Assembly (NCBI GenBank): GCA_031417555.1
Contig: JANOVV010000075.1
Coordinates: 31,489-95,488, forward strand
Length of the DNA stretch: 64,000 bases
From: JADKIH01 sp031417555
GTDB taxonomy: Bacteria > Bacteroidota > Bacteroidia > AKYH767-A > 2013-40CM-41-45
Direction: 5' to 3'
The notes under the pieces are model-generated. The model ran no database searches, was not told where the DNA came from, and worked only from the letters and a program-made list of their open reading frames with translations. Shown one piece after another: positions 61,247-64,000 of this stretch (within the stretch, counting starts at the first letter, position 1; each line of letters starts with the position of its first letter). The position numbers were made by a program, and so were the translations under genes.

Positions 61247-62200
61247 ATGAAGGCAATCTGGGCCGGCAATACGCCATATTCAAAATTTCTGATTACAGTA
61301 GGAATAATCCTCGTTTCTGCGGTTTTTTTCACACTACTGAGTACTATTCTAGCAACAGCATTTTATGGAGTGAGCATGATAGAACTTCAGCAGATGATGC
61401 AAGACCCGTCCCAACCGGCAACCCTTTCAATTTTAAAACTGGTTCAGACGTTTTCGGCTATAGGAACATTTATAATTCCCCCTTTTATTCTTGCCTGGCT
61501 TTTCAGTGAAAGGCCGTTGGAGTATTTATCGCTTGATCACAAAACGCAAAAAACCTCTTTACTGATTGCAACAATCATTATGGTTGCTTCTACACCATTG
61601 GTAAATTTTCTTGGAGAATTAAATACAAATATGCATTTACCCGAATTTTTAAAAGGAGTAGAAGATTGGATGCGTGATTCAGAAAACAAAGCGGCAGAAC
61701 TAACAAAAGTATTTCTTGATATGAAGACACCTGGCGATCTTATTTTTAATTTATTTATGATAGCATTGTTGCCGGCCTTAGGAGAGGAACTGGTCTTTCG
61801 TGGTGTTGTTCAGAAAATATTTCATCAATGGTCGCGCAATGCTCATGTAGCAGTATGGACAACAGCCGTTTTATTCAGCGCAATGCATATGCAATTTTAT
61901 GGTTTTCTTCCGAGAATGTTATTAGGAGCCATGTTGGGATATATGCTTGTATGGAGTGGAAGTCTTTGGTTGCCGATTCTCGCACACTTTATTAATAATG
62001 CAGCAGCAGTTGTGTTTACATATTTATTTCAACACGATCTGACTTCGATTAACCCCGATGAAGTAGGAACGGAAAGTGATTTTATAGGATTGGGTGTAAG
62101 TTTGGTAATTACTGTTTTATTATTTCTAATGTTGTACCGAAGGGAGCTGGCAAATAGGCAATCAGCGGAGATGTTAAGAACTAGTGCAGGTGAGAATTGA
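61247..62200 (+). CDS. CPBP-family intramembrane metalloprotease
   Basis: A 317-residue membrane protein with about eight hydrophobic segments. The CPBP (Abi/CAAX-like) motifs are present: ALGEELVFRGVVQ (EExxxR, residues about 180-192), SAMHMQFYGFLPRMLLGAML (FxxxH-like) and LPILAHFINNAA (HxxxN). The family contains prenyl-protein proteases and bacteriocin-immunity proteins; which applies here is unknown. It starts just behind the CACAAAG inverted-repeat pair. Confidence 0.9.
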   Translation: MKAIWAGNTPYSKFLITVGIILVSAVFFTLLSTILATAFYGVSMIELQQMMQDPSQPATLSILKLVQTFSAIGTFIIPPFILAWLFSERPLEYLSLDHKTQKTSLLIATIIMVASTPLVNFLGELNTNMHLPEFLKGVEDWMRDSENKAAELTKVFLDMKTPGDLIFNLFMIALLPALGEELVFRGVVQKIFHQWSRNAHVAVWTTAVLFSAMHMQFYGFLPRMLLGAMLGYMLVWSGSLWLPILAHFINNAAAVVFTYLFQHDLTSINPDEVGTESDFIGLGVSLVITVLLFLMLYRRELANRQSAEMLRTSAGEN

Positions 62201-62214
62201 AGGGGTTCTTTTTA

Positions 62215-62309
62215 ACCACAAAGTGCACGAAGGTTGGCACCAAGGTCACAAAGAAAAATCAATTGTCATCTTAGTTTACTTTGTGCCAACCTTTGTGTGC
62301 TTTGTGTTT
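62215..62309. repeat. Second cargo-less CACAAAG inverted-repeat pair
   Basis: Left arm ACCACAAAGTGCACGAAGG... at 62215-62256, right arm (inverted) at 62275-62309 ending CTTTGTGTTT, spacer about 18 bases. The right arm is one 9-base unit shorter. The ACCACAAAG ends face outward, the same arrangement as at the GxxExxY cassette. Confidence 0.85.
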
Positions 62310-62503
62310 AAACACCGGCAATGAAATTATAACGGACAACTGTCATCGTTAATTTATACCTGAATTAGGTTTTGATTTCAATGATGAAATATTTAGGTTT
62401 GACAAATTAAATGGTAAACCTTTATTAATAAGAATCTGCTTTTTGTTTATACAGATTAAAAGAATTAATTTGACATTTATTTTAATCACAAAAAAATTAA
62501 TTA

Positions 62504-63031
62504 ATGAAAAAAATAATCTTAACTATTATTGTAACCATCGCCATTTTTATATCCGGATTTTTAATTTATATTTCAAATGGATATTATGATGTAAGTCAGA
62601 CGACACCACACAATGGACTGACAAAATGGATGATCAGAAAAACCAAACACAGCTCTATAGATAAAAGAATGACAGAGAATATTGTTCCGGCTAATTTTAA
62701 TGATACGAGCTTGATGATTTCCGGATTTAAACACTACAATGAAATGTGTACAAGTTGTCACGGTGCTCCTGGAAAAAAAGCCGGTGAGATGACAGAAGGC
62801 CTTTACCCGAAGCCTCCACTCATGTATAAGCAGAAAAAGCAGGAAGACCCGCAGGAATTTTTCTGGATTATAAAAAATGGAATCAAAATGACAAGCATGC
62901 CAGCCTATGGTCCAACACATTCAGATGAAAAATTATGGGCTATAACATCTTTTGTCACAGAGAAACTCAATAAGATGACTCCGGAGGAATATGGTGAGTG
63001 GGAGAAAAAATATACAGAACAGGAAGAATAA
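62504..63031 (+). CDS. Membrane-anchored cytochrome c, class I
   Basis: A 175-residue protein. The N-terminal hydrophobic helix (IILTIIVTIAIFISGFLIYI, residues 3-22) is an uncleaved anchor or signal. The single haem c site is CTSCH (about 84-88) in HYNEMCTSCHGAPGKKAGEM. A methionine in KMTSMPAYGP (about 127-136) is the probable distal haem ligand. It probably transfers electrons in the periplasm to a terminal oxidase. No oxidase genes are adjacent. Confidence 0.92.
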   Translation: MKKIILTIIVTIAIFISGFLIYISNGYYDVSQTTPHNGLTKWMIRKTKHSSIDKRMTENIVPANFNDTSLMISGFKHYNEMCTSCHGAPGKKAGEMTEGLYPKPPLMYKQKKQEDPQEFFWIIKNGIKMTSMPAYGPTHSDEKLWAITSFVTEKLNKMTPEEYGEWEKKYTEQEE

Positions 63032-63136
63032 AAAGGATAATTGACTTTTTGGGATGTGGTTAAAGATTAAATAAAATTAATTTATGTTATTTGTTAAAAA
63101 TCTAGTAGGTTTACTTATTATAAAAAAAAGACAATC

Positions 63137-64000
63137 ATGAGAAAAATAATTTTACAACTCTTATTCGTTTTATTTTCTTTCGCATCTGTTGCTCAAAACA
63201 ACGTTTCGATAAAAGTAATTGAAGCGCAAACCAATTCAGTTTTACCGGGCGCCTCTGTGGTTGTAAAAGGAACCACGAATGGCTCGGCGACAGACATAAA
63301 CGGAATTGCAACGTTAAATGTAAATCCAACAGATACGATTGTTGTACAAATGCTTGGCTTTGAAACACAATCAGTAGGAGTAAATAACCGTACTTCAATA
63401 ACTGTTTTACTGCAATCATCTTCGGTGCAGTTGGGCGATATTGTCGTTGTCGGCACGCGGAGACCGGGTCGCGTTAAAACAGAGACACCAGTTCCGGTAG
63501 ATGTAATCAATATATCTCAAGCTTCTTTGCCAACGGGCAGGATGGATTTAACATCGCTTTTAAATTATGCAGCTCCATCATTAAATTACAACAAACAAAG
63601 TGGTTCTGATGGTGCCGATCATGTAGATCTGGCAACGCTTCGCGGACTGGGCCCGGATCAAACACTAGTATTAATCAATGGAAAACGTCGTCATCAAACA
63701 GCTTTCGTTTCTGTTTTTGGTACGAGAGGTAGAGGAAATTCGGGAACCGATCTCAATACAATTCCTGTATCAGCTATTGATCGTGTAGAAATATTACGTG
63801 ATGGAGCATCGGCACAATATGGATCGGATGCAATTGCAGGTGTTATAAATTTAATCCTTAAGAAAAATACGGGTGAATTAACCGTCAATGCAGGATATTC
63901 AGGATATTATGATAAAAAATTCAACCCATATTTCAAAAAAGAACTGAATCAATATGTATACGGAAAGGCAATTGATGGACAAACATTTGCGGCTGATGCC
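63137..64000 (+). CDS. TonB-dependent receptor with CarboxypepD_reg-like domain (3' end outside window)
   Basis: An open frame from the ATG at 63137 to the window end (288 codons). It has a signal peptide (LLFVLFSFASVAQ). A carboxypeptidase regulatory-like domain spans about 20-95 (NSVLPGASVVVKGTTNGSAT, then DTIVVQMLGFETQSVGV). The plug domain follows (about 110-270) with IVVVGTRRPGRVKTETPVPV, LRGLGPDQTLVLINGKRRH and VEILRDGASAQYGSDAIAGV. Its barrel lies outside. It is unlike the receptor at 42.3 kb, which lacks the N-terminal extension. Whether a SusD-like gene follows cannot be seen. Confidence 0.93.
   Translation, partial: MRKIILQLLFVLFSFASVAQNNVSIKVIEAQTNSVLPGASVVVKGTTNGSATDINGIATLNVNPTDTIVVQMLGFETQSVGVNNRTSITVLLQSSSVQLGDIVVVGTRRPGRVKTETPVPVDVINISQASLPTGRMDLTSLLNYAAPSLNYNKQSGSDGADHVDLATLRGLGPDQTLVLINGKRRHQTAFVSVFGTRGRGNSGTDLNTIPVSAIDRVEILRDGASAQYGSDAIAGVINLILKKNTGELTVNAGYSGYYDKKFNPYFKKELNQYVYGKAIDGQTFAADA

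Overview
The window is a stretch of AT-rich bacterial chromosome from a member of the Bacteroidota. Four things support this. One secreted protein carries a type IX secretion C-terminal sorting domain. There is an exbB-exbD-exbD-tonB operon of the Bacteroidota type, and there are TonB-dependent receptors. Several gene starts are preceded by the Bacteroidota -7 promoter element TAnnTTTG, and Shine-Dalgarno sequences are mostly absent. I cannot name the genus. No rRNA, tRNA, CRISPR array, prophage or intact insertion sequence was recognised.

Layout. 1-4.0 kb: two secreted, repeat-rich surface proteins on the minus strand, the first cut by the window edge. 4.2-8.3 kb: a minus-strand polyphosphate operon (small Lys-rich protein, polyphosphate kinase, Ppx/GppA phosphatase) followed by a SixA-type phosphatase with its own likely promoter. 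8.3-9.4 kb: gene-poor. 9.4-12.2 kb: a sulfur locus, a YeiH-type exporter divergent from a persulfide dioxygenase-rhodanese fusion and a thioredoxin. 12.2-18.9 kb: coiled-coil protein, RNase R, small membrane protein, MORN-repeat protein and quinolinate synthase. 19.4-24.3 kb: rpiB, then a run of exported proteins including M28 and S8 peptidases. 24.7-29.5 kb: nuoL-nuoM-nuoN, detached from the rest of complex I. 30-35.9 kb: ExbB/ExbD/ExbD/TonB with a small membrane protein, a phosphate-binding-like lipoprotein and a TPR protein. 36-42 kb: amino-acid permease, a histidine kinase/LytTR regulator pair and an ABC-2 exporter. 42.3-50.7 kb: a five-gene signalling locus (TonB-dependent receptor, YfiR-like protein, 1244-residue hybrid kinase, CheR methyltransferase, REC-kinase). 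50.7-55.6 kb: methyltransferase, mnmG and kup, with two parS-like palindromes that suggest an origin-proximal position. 55.8-64 kb: housekeeping genes (thioesterase, glycosyltransferase 9, TatD, asparaginase, DusB, CPBP protease, cytochrome c) and the start of a second TonB-dependent receptor.

Two signals look least explained. The first is a family of about 41-bp CACAAAG-iterated repeats found as inverted pairs at three intergenic sites between 58.2 and 62.3 kb. One pair encloses a GxxExxY gene (37 of 41 bases matching between the arms), and two pairs are empty, which looks like a cargo-bearing mobile cassette next to cargo-less relatives. The second is the receptor-YfiR-hybrid kinase-CheR-kinase locus, which could be an outer-membrane-to-cytoplasm signalling pathway with methylation adaptation but has no CheB, no chemoreceptor and no CheA.
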